64,000 nt of DNA from contig JAHLEZ010000005.1 in assembly GCA_020726505.1 (NCBI GenBank), forward strand, positions 992,001 through 1,056,000, given 5' to 3'. Origin of the DNA: Leptodontidium sp. MPI-SDFR-AT-0119 (taxonomy: Eukaryota > Ascomycota > Leotiomycetes > Helotiales > Leptodontidiaceae). Under the pieces are notes generated by a model. It worked only from the letters and a program-made list of their open reading frames with translations, was not told the origin of the DNA and did not search any database. Of this stretch, positions 9,328-20,911 are shown in pieces (within the stretch, counting starts at the first letter, position 1; every line of letters begins with the position of its first letter). Made by a program: the position numbers and the translations under genes.

Positions 9328-11511
9328 ATGAAGCTTATACCACTTAAGGCCGGTGAAATCCGTGTCCTCAAAATCCAAACGCTTTCGAATGCCTCATATC
9401 AGCGGGCAGGCCGGACAAGAAACATATTCAGCAGCAGCTCGACATCGGGCCAAACTGAGAATATGGGAGCAATCCGCCTATGTCCATCCGACGATCTAGT
9501 CGAGTGTACGATTGAAAACGTATCGTTAACTGCTTATATTCCATCATATCTCCAAGTCAAGAATATAACAGACCGGCAAGAGTCATGGAATTTATTCTGC
9601 GCAGAACGGAGCTTGCCGCTGTTCCCCTTGCCCGGCTGGAGACGTCCTATCGCCAGTCGGAAAGAAGTCAATAATCTGCTGGCGTACCACTCTTCATCGC
9701 CTCCCTATTTCGCTCCCCGTTTCCAGTGGGGGGACTTCGAGGCTCTATCATACGTCTGGGGGCCCCCCGACGCCAAGGGACGTATTTCGATCAACGGTAA
9801 AATAGTGAAAGTGCAGGAAAGCGTCGAGCTTGCCCTTCGTCGTCTGAGAGAGCTACCAGAGACTCGCTGCGGCATGAAGTACTGGATAGATGCGATCTGC
9901 ATCGACCAAAATAACGTCGGTGAACGCAATATTCAGGTCAAGAGGATGTATGAGATTTATGAAAAAGCACTTTCCGTTGTTGTGTGGCTGGGAGAGGAGA
10001 CTCCTGGCAGCAATAGAGCTGTCGATCTTATTGTCAAGGTCGCAAAAGACGAGAAGGAGCACGAAGACCTTGGGAGATACAGTAGAGCTCCAAGCAGCGG
10101 ATTTGCTGGGTCTGATTGGGCATCTCTGATTTCGCTCCTTGAGCGACCGTACTGGCGACGAGTATGGATCGTCCAAGAACTCGCGCTGAACCACAATCAT
10201 ACGGCATTCATATGTGGCGAACGGATGTTCTTCCGTGATGAGCTCGAGCTAACCCTGCAGTTCTGTTTCGCCTCCATCGTCGCCATCAGAACGGCACTGA
10301 GCCAGTCAAGCAATGAAACTTTGCCCGCACTCTTCGATCCGTGGCCTGTCTTCGCCCACCATCATAGTCTCATAACGAAGCAAAAGGCGCTTCCTGACGA
10401 TGAATTTCCAAACTTTGAGGTCCTGAATCTTAGCCAACAAGGAGAGGCAACAAATGATAGGGATCGAATCTATGGTATCCACGGACTCCTTGATCCAGAT
10501 CTTCGAGCGATTGTCAGAATTGACTACAACCTTTCTGTCACGGACGTGTACATCGACTTTGCCAATGTATTCCTACAGTCGAAAGGTTTGGCCGATCTAT
10601 TGATGTGGGGAGGAAACTTTGGCCGAAGAGATTTACCAACATGGGTCCCTGACTGGACCGTTCCGCCTGTCCGCAATCATATTCGAATTATGATGGAGAA
10701 ACACGCCAACGGACAATTCCCGCTTGGATACAGCATATCGAGCGATAAGAAAGTCCTAATTTGTAAAGGAAAGATGGTTGCTACCATAAATCAAGTCTCC
10801 GCAGCTACTCTCGAGCCCGCCGATCTATGCAATCAAGAACCGCAGACCGACCCCATCAGCAAGAGTCTAAAAGAAACGGCACCTTTTGAGGATGATCCAA
10901 TGCTATGCAGAATTCTCAAAGAAACCCTCATCATGGAGCATCCCGCCGGTAACGGAGATCCAACACAACGCACTCTACTGGAGATTCCCTGGAGGTATCA
11001 CAAGCCCGGCTGGGAACCAGGTCTCAGGCCGCAGAACTACAAAGCGTTCTGGGAACAGGTGCACTCTAACGGCTACTTCCCAGCATTTGACAAGTTTCGC
11101 AAAGCCAATGCCGATTTCCAATATCGTGGCCGAAAGCTTCAACACTTCTTCCCGGAGTTCTGGCCGCGCGTCAACGTCTATCCAGAAGATAGCTATTTAT
11201 ATCCAAAGTCGCTCCCTACTCCACCCGTGAACCCTATCATGAGAGACGTGAAACATGATGCCCAGCTGGCTGCCATCTCTTGCGTGGATAGAAGATTGAT
11301 AACGACGGCGGAAGGGCACTTGGGACTGGCTCCGCAGAATGCAAGGGAGGGTGACATCATCGTCATTGTGGATTGTCCATTCCCTATCATTCTACGCCGG
11401 ATCGGCGAACATTATACCCTTGTAGGGGAGGGATTTGTCCATGGCATTATGAATGGAGAAGCGATGGCGAGTGTGAGCGCGGCTTCTTTAAATACGTTCT
11501 ATATTTCGTAA
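9328..11511 (+). CDS. HET-domain (heterokaryon incompatibility) protein
   Basis: Intron-free frame of 727 codons starting at an ATG. A HET domain occupies roughly residues 135-300: FEALSYVWG, then YWIDAICIDQNN, then YEKALSVVVWLGEE and PYWRRVWIVQELAL, the classic block order. The rest is the variable C-terminal region of these proteins, with W-rich stretches such as LPTWVPDWTVPP. HET proteins trigger cell death when genetically different hyphae fuse; many family members have unknown triggers. An alternative start at the later Met (MGAIRLCP) is possible. It stands alone, with no NACHT or partner gene beside it. Confidence 0.93.
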   Translation: MKLIPLKAGEIRVLKIQTLSNASYQRAGRTRNIFSSSSTSGQTENMGAIRLCPSDDLVECTIENVSLTAYIPSYLQVKNITDRQESWNLFCAERSLPLFPLPGWRRPIASRKEVNNLLAYHSSSPPYFAPRFQWGDFEALSYVWGPPDAKGRISINGKIVKVQESVELALRRLRELPETRCGMKYWIDAICIDQNNVGERNIQVKRMYEIYEKALSVVVWLGEETPGSNRAVDLIVKVAKDEKEHEDLGRYSRAPSSGFAGSDWASLISLLERPYWRRVWIVQELALNHNHTAFICGERMFFRDELELTLQFCFASIVAIRTALSQSSNETLPALFDPWPVFAHHHSLITKQKALPDDEFPNFEVLNLSQQGEATNDRDRIYGIHGLLDPDLRAIVRIDYNLSVTDVYIDFANVFLQSKGLADLLMWGGNFGRRDLPTWVPDWTVPPVRNHIRIMMEKHANGQFPLGYSISSDKKVLICKGKMVATINQVSAATLEPADLCNQEPQTDPISKSLKETAPFEDDPMLCRILKETLIMEHPAGNGDPTQRTLLEIPWRYHKPGWEPGLRPQNYKAFWEQVHSNGYFPAFDKFRKANADFQYRGRKLQHFFPEFWPRVNVYPEDSYLYPKSLPTPPVNPIMRDVKHDAQLAAISCVDRRLITTAEGHLGLAPQNAREGDIIVIVDCPFPIILRRIGEHYTLVGEGFVHGIMNGEAMASVSAASLNTFYIS

Positions 11512-12058
11512 CCAACCCTCTATGTTGGAATAGCGAAGGGGATGAGATACGCAGAAAAGTATGTGCGCTTCCTCATGTAAAGACAGGCCAACTTCAACAA
11601 TTCTTATTCTTCCTTATTCTCGGTGCTGTACGGCGCGTGAAAGTGTAGCTCTTTCAGCTTCAACAGCTTGTACTGTACATGCAAAACCGGATGTCCTCGA
11701 TCGTCAACTTGTCAATACTTCTCACAAGACACAAAACCACCCGCATCCTCATCATACCCCGATTGGCACGTCAAGCCCGAGCAGCAGTCGCTGTCTTGGC
11801 GACAGCCATCTAGATAGTGTTAGTATATCAGTACTTAGGTAAGATTGCAATGATTCCTCTTTCATTCCAATTGCAGTTGAGGCTCACATGCTGGTTTTTC
11901 TGGCCGTTGCAGTTTGGTCTCAAGTGGGGACCAGACGTTGGAGGGAGGTGCATAAAAAAGGGAGTGAATGGGAGACGTACAGTGAAGAGGAGAACAGTAT
12001 TTCTCGCTGCTGAATCCGAAAGGAGCCGGTTTAAGTTGTTGGTTCTGGGGTGGGTATG
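11512..12058. other. Intergenic, nothing firm
   Basis: Short overlapping frames lie on both strands. The minus strand could hold later exons of the small secreted protein candidate at 12059-12253, but splicing cannot be settled by eye. Confidence 0.4.
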
Positions 12059-12253
12059 TTAGGTTATTGGGATAGATGAAGAGATTGTAGAGGTAGGGAG
12101 GAGGAAGGAAGGGAGGGAGGGAGGGGAAGGGATAGAACGAACTGGGATTGTGATGGTGAGTTTGATGTTTGGATCTGGATTCGGAAGGGCTACTGCGAGG
12201 GTAGCAATGCTGAAGATTGCGAATGCGATTGAGGGGTGGGAGGGGAAATGCAT
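12059..12253 (-). CDS. Candidate small secreted protein (first exon)
   Basis: The ATG at 12253 opens a frame whose first 25 residues look like a signal peptide: polar start, hydrophobic core FAIFSIATLAVA, then a likely cleavage before LPNPDPN. Downstream on the same strand is a pyrimidine-rich stretch with CCTAAC and CCCCAG, typical of an intron end. The frame as read to 12059 may therefore include intron sequence. Several Cys codons follow further downstream. No family is recognised. It may be an effector-like small secreted protein, or chance. Confidence 0.3.
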   Translation of the reverse strand: MHFPSHPSIAFAIFSIATLAVALPNPDPNIKLTITIPVRSIPSPPSLPSFLLPTSTISSSIPIT

Positions 12254-12916
12254 GATGGAGTCTGCTGTTGGGTTTGATTGTGGGTTGGGAGTGGGAAAAG
12301 GGGTAGAGGATAATGATGGTCAACGTCTGGAGGAGAAGAAAGAGAAGAAGGGAAGAGGTGCTTTTGTATATCGGTATTCTGTAGTGTGTCTCTGCATTCA
12401 GTAATTTTGTTTGTGTCACAGCGGATCTCCAAGTCTCCGGGAGTGATCTTCGCTTCATATTTGATGGCAGTAGTGAATTCAGAGCACAACATGACTCCAT
12501 GTGCTTGTGTACATGCTACATATTTTGTGTCTGGTATTGCACAACTTATTTATATTCTCAACCAGCTGAGATCTTCGGTAGATGGTAGCAGGATGTTGAC
12601 TGGTGGAAGGCCTCAGTCACGCAGTTCCTGTGAGATTCGTGGAGCCGTCGATCTGTGGAACCGTCGATCTAGGATCTGGCTTGATTAAGGCGATCACAAA
12701 TGCATGGAGATCCAGTCCCCGAGGGGCTTTTCAATGAGAACAGACGAATTGAGATACAATATCATATTTCAAAGCGGCACATCTCGAGTATTGAGAGTAG
12801 ACAAGTAACATTTCGTCAATCTGGCTTTCAACACAGAACCGATAGATAAATATAGCACTGATCAGCAAACACAACACACCAAGGAGAACCTCCAAATCAC
12901 TAGGCAGTATCGGTGA
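12254..12916. other. Intergenic, nothing firm
   Basis: This stretch includes the 3' flank of the MFS transporter and G/A-rich sequence. No supported gene. Confidence 0.4.
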
Positions 12917-14907
12917 TCACTTCTTCTCCGGAGTAGTTTCCTCCACATGTCCAACGACATCAACACCCTTCTCTCCACCGTCGCGATAGTCGCCTCCCTC
13001 ATGATGAATTGTCTTCTCGACAGCCATGACTGCCTTCTCGGCAACCTCTTCATCCTCAAACAAGAACGCCAGTTCTTCGAGAGTTCTACCTTGCGTTTCA
13101 GGGTAGAAGAAGTAAATCGTGCAGATTTCGAGGAGGATCATGACGATGTACATGATGAGATACTTCCACCCTGCGTTATCCATACCTATCGGATTGACGA
13201 AGGTTGTGAAGAAACCAGCTCCGCGGACGAAGAATTGCTCGACTGCGATACCGCGGGATCTTTCGGCATATGGGAAGAGCTCGACCATATACGCTAAGGA
13301 TAGGGTTAGTACTAAGTATCAGATGGCATGAGGTCATTCAACTTACTGTATGCGAGTGCATTGTTACCGATGTTGTACCAGGGCGAGTAGAAGTAAATGA
13401 AGAAAAGGACTGCGATACCAGCAGCTTTATTAGGTTTGTTTCCAGGTTCTAGACCTTTCATCGTCTGTTGCATGGCAATTGTCCAAGAGACGTAAACACA
13501 CAGCATACCGATAGCTCCTGTGAGGAACATGGTGCGACGCTTGAAACGAGGGGAGATGAGAGCGATGGTTGTGCCATTCACGAAACTCCACGCTGTGTTG
13601 CCGAGGTTGATGTATGCCTTGGTGTTTGTGTCGGTATAACCAATCATGATGAGAATCTTGCTCAGATAGAACGAGATGAGCGTGTTTCCAGACCACTGGG
13701 TGAAGAGTCCCATGGCTGCAGCAAGGGAGGTTCTGCGTCTCATTCCAGGGGTCTTGACCATGTCCCACCAGGATTGCTTCGCTACTTCGGCTTCCAATTG
13801 GATTGTTGTCTCGATTTGTACCATCTCGGCCTTGACAAATATTGATTCTCTATCTCCCTCGGCGTGGTACTTGACGAGAATCTCGAAAGCCTCGTCCCTT
13901 CTGTCTTTACTGATCAGGTACCGAGGACTTTCGGGGATGAAACTTTTGCTGCGTTAGTCGCATGGCTGTGGATGCTGGTCGTCGAGGAACTTACAATATC
14001 AGGACAATCTGTACGAGCGACGGAACACATTGGAGCAGTGAGGGGATCCGCCATCCCCAGTCGGTTGAGATTTTGGCAGTCTCGAGAACGATTCCGGATG
14101 CGATGAGAGATCCGACGAACCAAGAGGCGTTGAACATGGATGTCATGAATGGACGTTCTTTCGGATATGACAGCTCTCCAAGCATTGACGAACCAGAAAC
14201 AAGGCAGAAGACGATCCCGAACCCGAGAATCATTCGTGCGACGATATACATTCCCACTTGTGAGGGATTAGCCCATGCCTTGATGAGTAGAGTGAAATAG
14301 GCGGCATACCATGCTGTGAGAAGCCCTGTATCACTGCACCAGCGCATTGGAAAACCGAACCGATTAAGATAGACCACCGTCTACCAACTCTTTGGGCAAC
14401 CCAAGGAACGACAGGAACTGCGAAGATGGCACCAAGGTTATAGGAAGCACTGATCATGCCGAGCAATGGACCCTCAATAGCCCAAACATCTTTGCCGCTC
14501 GCATTCACAGAATGTTTCCCGAAGTCTGCGTGGACATGTCAGGCACAAGCCCCCAAATATCTGGGGGCAGGGCTACTCACACTTGTTCCAGGTGGGAATA
14601 AATTGAAGTCCATTTATCATCTGCGAATCGAACCCACTGGTGATCTCGATTCCCATGCAGGTGGGATACAAGAGGAAGTAAAGATAACGCAGATTCTTCT
14701 TTTTCCACCTGGAGAAGTTGAAGTTAGCAACATTCTTTCACGCAAAATTCCAAACTGGCATATTGATCCAAGACATCTCTGAGGAGGATCTCCGAGGCAG
14801 CTTCAGATAACAAGGAGATCGGAGAATACCCACCATCTGACTTTATCTTCCTCAACGACCCTAGTCAAGACTGGATCGGCCTCACGACCAAGATCGAGGA
14901 TAGGCAT
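12917..14907 (-). CDS. MFS sugar transporter (lactose permease/hexose transporter type)
   Basis: Multi-exon minus-strand gene starting with MPILDLGREADPVLTR at 14907. Introns are visible near 14845-14710, 14580-14525, 14350, 13990-13930 and 13345-13290. Sugar-porter signatures appear in order: ITSGFDSQMINGLQ in helix 1, WVAQRVGRRWSILIG between helices 2 and 3, the PESPRYL motif after helix 6, and PETQGRTLEEL after helix 12. The tail is acidic. About 12 helices are expected in the plasma membrane, with import of a mono- or disaccharide coupled to protons. The exact substrate cannot be told. Exon borders are approximate apart from the start, the stop and the last intron. Confidence 0.92.
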
Positions 14908-17626
14908 GATGGCGAATTTCAGGATTTAGAGTGACAACGCACACAGAGCAAAAACCAATTTAAACAATGAGGGCCAGACATATCTTATACTAATACTGCT
15001 TGCCTGAAGTGGATATTGTATCGATATCTTCCCCAGTCCGGGGTATCACTACCCCGCGCCTCCTTAAACTTTCGACTGCGTTCATAACTTGGTACTGGGT
15101 CCCGGATAAACAGAGCAACATGGATGGCGACAGCTTGGCAAGAATCTGACATGCGACAAAATGATTCGCAATAAATCTTCTCATTGGACAGAGATGATTG
15201 AAGATGTGCAGACTCGAGGATCAACGTTGCAGCCAAGTGGCTATCTCGCCGAAAAGTGGTCCTTTCCTAGATCTTGGGTTCAGTAGCTGCATCTCAAAGG
15301 GGATGCAGTGAGATGCGGAAGTGCTGGGTCCGGTCGAGGCGAATGGCCAGAAAGGGGAACAGGCGAGGAGTTCAGATATGTTTCGATTGTTCGATAGCCG
15401 TCGAATGCCGGAAAGCATAACTCTGTGCCGTGTCTTGAGAGAAAATAAGACTTTCATTCGCGCATAATATATGGCCGAAGCAGCCAAGCCGGGTTTAAGG
15501 ACCGAAAGGGTCAACAACCTCATCTTTCAGTTACCGGAGGCCAATGAGATATGTCGCCGGCTATTGCACGGCTACCGAGAGAGCGGGAAGCATGCATGTC
15601 TGTTGTCTTGGATCGTGTATTTGTGACTCTAAAATGGCGTTAATACGAGCATCTTTGATGCATGTGGTGGTGTTGCTCGTCTGATGAGAATGGAAGTTGT
15701 TGAGGTCGAGGCGAGAGTCTTGGATGGAATCTCGGTTTAGAAAGAAGCGATATCTAGCGGTGCTGAGAAGTACCTCCCTCTTGGCCTTGCACCCGTAGTA
15801 TTCAGAACAGCCTGGGTCATCTCTTCCACAGTCCACAGAGCTGGTCCTGGTATCATCTTCAAGACAACAAAAATGTTCATGGTCCAAGACAAGATCCGAC
15901 GCCTCGATAAGCTTGTGCACTTCCGTTTCTCCCTTCCTTTAATTTTCAATCAAATACTCAAGTACTGACTTCAAGCTAGGATCGTTTTCAGGTTTCGGTA
16001 TCTGAATTTCGGTCCACAGCTTTTAATCGGAATCAAGGCATGGGGTGTCTGCCTGTGTCACCCCATGTCGAGGTTTGGATCTATCGAGAGAAGTTCGCTC
16101 GTGTATGATACTTGGTGAATTGTCCCTTGCAATTCAAGATCCCCGCCAGTCAGTTGCCACGATTGTACGACATCGTGGCTAGCCCAGCGTCTTTCATACT
16201 CGAATAATTCTGCAGCTTTCCCATTCAAGGAATCGAGGAGAATGCTACCGAGTCCCTGGCACTGTTCAATGTTCTCCTTAGAGAAGCCTTCGCTCCCATA
16301 TGCTGGATTTTATTTGAGGACGGGATGCACTCGAACGGTTTAATGCTGCAATTTTAGGTTTGGCTCCACTTCTTACATCAAAACGGGTTGCCACCAGGCT
16401 TGGGAGACTTTCTTACGGCACTGATATAAGTTTACTATCAGATGGAGATACTCCTCGCGGAACCATCTCATCGTGATGAAGTCAATTCCCGAGTTGAAGT
16501 ATCAGAGTCAGACCTCTTTTTCTTAGCCCTAGCCTGGCGTCATCATTCTTTGTGCTTGGTGGAAATCGCCTATCGACAGCGTCCTGACTAAATATTCTTC
16601 ATCGTGTCAGAAAGAGAAAATAGACAAGCATCAACTTTTTTTCCAGAACCTGTTGGGAAAACCCCAAGAGAAGTTCGGCTTGTTACAGTCTCACAGCTGC
16701 AATAAGCGCTGTCTGTTTTCCTGCAGAAAGTCAAGCATCGGCGAAGGCGCCACGAAAGCTTGTCAACCAAGGTTGAAATATCTTGTTTGAACCTCACGAT
16801 CTGCTCATATTCCAGTCCACTGTCTGTTATTCTCAGTTTTTCGACCCTCCAAAGTTGAAAATACGAGTGAAGCTGGCTACTGCCTGGATTGGGAAGGGAC
16901 AACAATGACTGGGGTCGAAAATACCAGCAGCTCCTCCACCCAGTCACCAAAATCGGGGGTAAGACTGTGCCTCATTTCATGGTATTTTAGTTACTTTGAC
17001 CGAGGTTTGCAATCAGTAATTACCTCTCATCCTTGACGAGGTAAGCAGCTGATGGCAAGGATATTGGCTCCCAGCTCGCATCTCTCACAGCGCTCGAGTA
17101 GCACAAGTGACCTCACTCACCCATGAGCATCATTCACATGGTCCAACCCTCCCCGGACTAGTATCTGAATTGGGAGCGAATTCGTAGAAATAGCATCACA
17201 TCTGACTGGCTCGCCGCAAAATGTGGACTTGGTGTTCTGACAAGACTGATTGGCTGATGTGAGATGTGGCAATGGTATATCTCTCAGCCTCACCTCACGA
17301 GTGTCCTGACATCCTGGACCCACGTAGGAAAAGGACGATACATTCACACTGTTTGAATATAGCGATTTAATCATTGCGATACGGCCATCCGCATTGGCTA
17401 TGTCGTAAGAGCCGCTCAGCCTTGAAGTACTTGGCAGGTACTTGGCTACACTGGTAGAGCCGTGAAGCTGTTCAAGTGAAGATCTTAAGTATAAAGTCTC
17501 TTCCTCCTACAGGAAGCAGTTTCAACTCAGCGTACACAGCACTCATCTCCTCATTCAAACTCCTCTCCAAAAGAAGCGATCATCACAACCTAAATTTCCC
17601 CTTCTTCCCTTCAAACTCCACCCAAA
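14908..17626. other. Long gene-poor stretch
   Basis: About 2.7 kb without a supported gene. The longest frames (minus strand 15221-15523 and 15561-15920) have no recognisable motif or signal peptide and no plausible exon partners. The last 150 bp, CT-rich and ending in ACTCCACCCAAAATG, look like the promoter and leader of the SDR gene. Confidence 0.5.
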
Positions 17627-18699
17627 ATGTCCAATTTCAACCTCACAGGAACAGCAGTGATAATCGGCTCAGGTACTCTCCTTTCCATATCCCAAGATAA
17701 CCAAAATAAAAACTAGCCTTACTAACTGTATTGCCATTGAAGCCAGCGGAATGGGCAGGGCAACTGCTCTAGCATTCGCTCGTGCCGGAGTCCAAGGACT
17801 CGCCTTAGGAGATCTCAACGAACCCGGCGTGCAGGAAACAGCCAAACAAGCCAAACAGGTGGCTACGAATCCCAAATTCGCTATCACTGCATCGCATGTG
17901 GATGTAAGGAGCTGGGCTAGCATGGATGCTTTCTTCCTTGCTGCCTTTGCGAAGTTTAGGAGGATCGATTATAGCGTTACGACTGCTGGGGTGAGAATCT
18001 CCTCCTTTGATTTCGGGGATGAGTCGTTTGTGTGTTGGTTTAAGTTAACTCACATTGATGTGTCTTTTTCAGATATATTCCCAGATTGGTCTCATTGCAG
18101 ATAATGACTTGGAGGCATACGATAATATCCAGAATACTAACGCAAGGGGTGTCTTGTACCACACAAAAGCTGCTCTGCAGGTGATGCTCAAACAAGATCC
18201 TGTCGTCGTCCAAGGAACAAGTAGATCCCGCACCCTTGGACGTGGATCCATCGTGAATGTCTGTTCTGTTGCTGGGATCCTCGCCCCGCCAGGCTCGGTC
18301 GAGTATAATGCATCGAAGTTCGCTGCGATTGGTATTGCTAAGAGTGCTGGTATGTCTCGATCCCCTCTTCTTCCTTTCTTTTCACTTCCATTCTCTTCAC
18401 TTCCAACGTCTAAAGGACAGAATCTTACTGACTTGACTTTTGTCGCAGCAAATGAATACGGAAGCTCGATGATCCGTATCAACGCCATTTGTCCCGGACC
18501 CATCGACACACCTCTGCTCGAGCGAGCTGTCTCCGTTAACCCCTCGTTCAGGAATGCGGCTACGGATAGCACGGCTTTCAAGCGTTTGGGGGATGTCGAT
18601 GAGGTTGCGGATGCGATTTTGTTCTTGGTTAGTCCGGCAGGGAGTTATGTGCATGGGACGTCGATGGTTGTTGATGGGGGTTATTTGAATATGGCGTGA
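17627..18699 (+). CDS. Short-chain dehydrogenase/reductase (SDR)
   Basis: Four exons: 17627-17672, 17743-17990, 18073-18349 and 18449-18699, giving 273 aa. Exon 1 codes MSNFNLTGTAVIIG. The first junction creates the nucleotide-binding motif GSASGMGR. The active site is complete: Asn in NARGV, Ser in NVCSVAG, and Tyr/Lys in YNASK. CPGPIDTP and the C-terminal VVDGGY follow as in classical SDRs. It is an NAD(P)-dependent oxidoreductase of the cytosol; the substrate is unknown. The NNAG-type motif is replaced by TTAG at the end of exon 2, a mild deviation. Confidence 0.92.
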
Positions 18700-19451
18700 G
18701 TTTGGAGTTGTGGGGAAGGATGGGGGTTGTGGATAGAATGGTTTGTTGTTTCGAGTTTTACAGTGTAGGCATTGATTGGTATTATTTTTGATGGATCCGT
18801 GGAGAGTCGCTTGCTTTGACAAATCTTAATACGGGATGCTATCTATGCCTTGGGGAATATGTCGAGAGCATGGGCGGACACTCGAGTTTGGGATGTGGGG
18901 GTGGGCTATCAAAAGCGGGAGTGTCTAGAAACTGTCAAAGTAGCGTAAGAGGAGCGATTCCCAGGTTTTGAGGAATGGCATTTGACCGCTCCATGGGAGT
19001 TTCTGTGTGTGAATTTATGAGAAAGCATGAAGAGATTGAAGATGCAGTGAACTAGGGTTTTTGGGTTTCTGACGCTCTGTTAGTGGAACATATGCCTCAA
19101 GATGGGATCTGATCGAATTGAACACTTCGCATTGAGGACACTTTAAATCTGTCTGCTGGTATAGGCATGATACTTCGGAGGTATAGAAGACCTAACAGAT
19201 TAACTTCACTGAACTTCAATGGCGCGATGCATGGCTCGCAGCTGAACTTGGCGCCGCTCCAGTGGCTGACATCCCACCATTCAAGACATCCATCTTGCGG
19301 CAAGGCTGTCTTTCTGCCAATGTAAAGAAAGGATGTGAACTCTCACAGCCATCTCGGAAGTTGCCATAAGATATTTGAACAGACCAGTCACCCACCCCTC
19401 ATTTGATGATTTGTGCAACCTCTTCGAAACTTACTTGATCGGCGGGCGACA
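18700..19451. other. Intergenic, nothing recognised
   Basis: No supported gene. An upstream exon of the next membrane protein could lie here, but I cannot place one. Confidence 0.4.
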
Positions 19452-20045
19452 ATGCACCTACACCCTCGACCCAACCCCGCGCTTCGGATCACTTGTTGCT
19501 GCTTGCTGCTTGTAGAAGTGTCTTTGCAACAAGTCAGTATTGGGAATCGAATCGACGACCCAGATCCGAATGAACCACCAGCTGCAGGTCGTGTCGATCC
19601 TGGTGGGGATATAATTCCCAACATCACGTCTCGAATCACGGGCTTCTCATCGCTCAACACATCACTTTCCTCATCCACGATCGCAACACCCACATTTACT
19701 CTACCTACACAAAGTCCTTCGGGTCCACCGCTTGTTAAAGATGGCGGAATGAGCACAGGCGCAAAAGCAGGAATAGGGATCGGTGCAGGTCTAGGAGCTA
19801 TCGCGATTCTTGGGATTCTTGTATTCGCAATTCGGTACAAGCGGAAATCTGCTGCGCGAAAAGGCAGGGTTGGGAGAGAGAGGTTTGAGAAGGCGGAGTT
19901 GGATGGGAGTGGAAAATATTTAGTCGCAAAGGCAGGTGAAATTGAGATTGGTGGGGAAGTAACTAAACCAGTAGAACTCGATGGTAAAGAAAGGAGGGCA
20001 GAGATGGAAGGGAAAGTGAAGGATATGCGATCGGAGCTCGCTTGA
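19452..20045 (+). CDS. Single-pass membrane protein with Ser/Thr-rich ectodomain
   Basis: The first ATG of the frame is at 19452, giving 197 aa. The open frame reaches back to a GTG at 19413. An N-terminal hydrophobic stretch (ITCCCLLLVEVSL) may be a signal peptide. A Ser/Thr/Pro-rich segment follows (residues 50-100, likely O-glycosylated), then GAKAGIGIGAGLGAIAILGI, a Gly-rich transmembrane helix, the stop-transfer sequence RYKRK and a charged cytoplasmic tail. This plan resembles fungal Mid2/WSC-like cell-surface sensors, but no Cys-rich WSC domain is visible. Function unknown. Confidence 0.6.
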   Translation: MHLHPRPNPALRITCCCLLLVEVSLQQVSIGNRIDDPDPNEPPAAGRVDPGGDIIPNITSRITGFSSLNTSLSSSTIATPTFTLPTQSPSGPPLVKDGGMSTGAKAGIGIGAGLGAIAILGILVFAIRYKRKSAARKGRVGRERFEKAELDGSGKYLVAKAGEIEIGGEVTKPVELDGKERRAEMEGKVKDMRSELA

Positions 20046-20911
20046 ACCCAAGCAAGCCCCTGAGCTAGGGATGCAGCTGGTGTTCAGGCTAGAGTTCTGT
20101 ACCGAGAATCAAATGCGGAGTTCGGGAGGATAAGCGCACGGAGAGAAACGGAGCAAAAAAAGAATCGTCTGTAAGATAACTTTGAAGTAATAACGCAACA
20201 TCTACTAGCTAGGATAGATGCTCATGATCTCCCAAAGCAAAAAAAAGGAAGAACAGATGTCTCTGCCCACTACCAGATTCGAACTAGCGACCTCATCATT
20301 ACAAGTGATGCGCTCTACCCTGTAATTCAGTTAGAACAGTGTTGAAGACGCTAGAGATACTGAAAACATACCCTGAGCTAAGCGGGCCTCATGTGATTGA
20401 GGATGCTGGAAGGCCGTTATTTCGTTACTTATTAGATGCAAAAATTTGCAGGCTCGATTTCGACTTGGGAGGCTGTGGGAGTTGTGATTCGTGCATAAAA
20501 GTGGGGAGCATGGAGACTAAGACCACAGGAATTGGTGGGACTACCTCATCACCATGGGTTTTCTCATTCACTGGCTGGGGCTGATTGGTTAAGTATTTGC
20601 AGGTATTGAAGTGGTTATTATCATTCGGTCGTTTCCATGAAGTCTTCGCCCGACCTCGCCATTACTATTCCAGGTTAACTCAAAGATAAAGAAACTCGTT
20701 GAGAGCCAGCAGGTTCAGTCGTTGTGATACTCAAGCACAGAACAGCAGAGTTAGATTACATCGCCCAATCTTCAGAATATGGAGCTCATACAAAGACCTC
20801 TCAATTCAAGGTCTGCATCGTCAAAAGTATAATCAACAGACAGAAGCGGGTCTAATTCTTCCGGAATGAACATGTACAGGGCACGAGGTCAAGAGAACGG
20901 AGTTCGATTTT
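20046..20911. other. Intergenic with a tRNA-like remnant
   Basis: Apart from the tRNA-Thr-like sequence at 20274-20344, nothing is recognised. Confidence 0.45.
20274..20344 (-). pseudogene. tRNA-Thr(UGU)-like sequence with damaged 5' half
   Basis: Read on the minus strand, the 3' two thirds look intact. There is GGTAGAGCG of the D arm, then an anticodon arm CATCA-CTTGTAA-TGATG (anticodon TGT), AGGTC as variable loop, TTCGAAT in the T loop and an acceptor end AGTGGGC plus A. The 5' side does not fit. Only CACT of the acceptor pairs, the D stem has changed and the D loop is enlarged. This suggests a tRNA remnant rather than a working gene. Confidence 0.55.
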
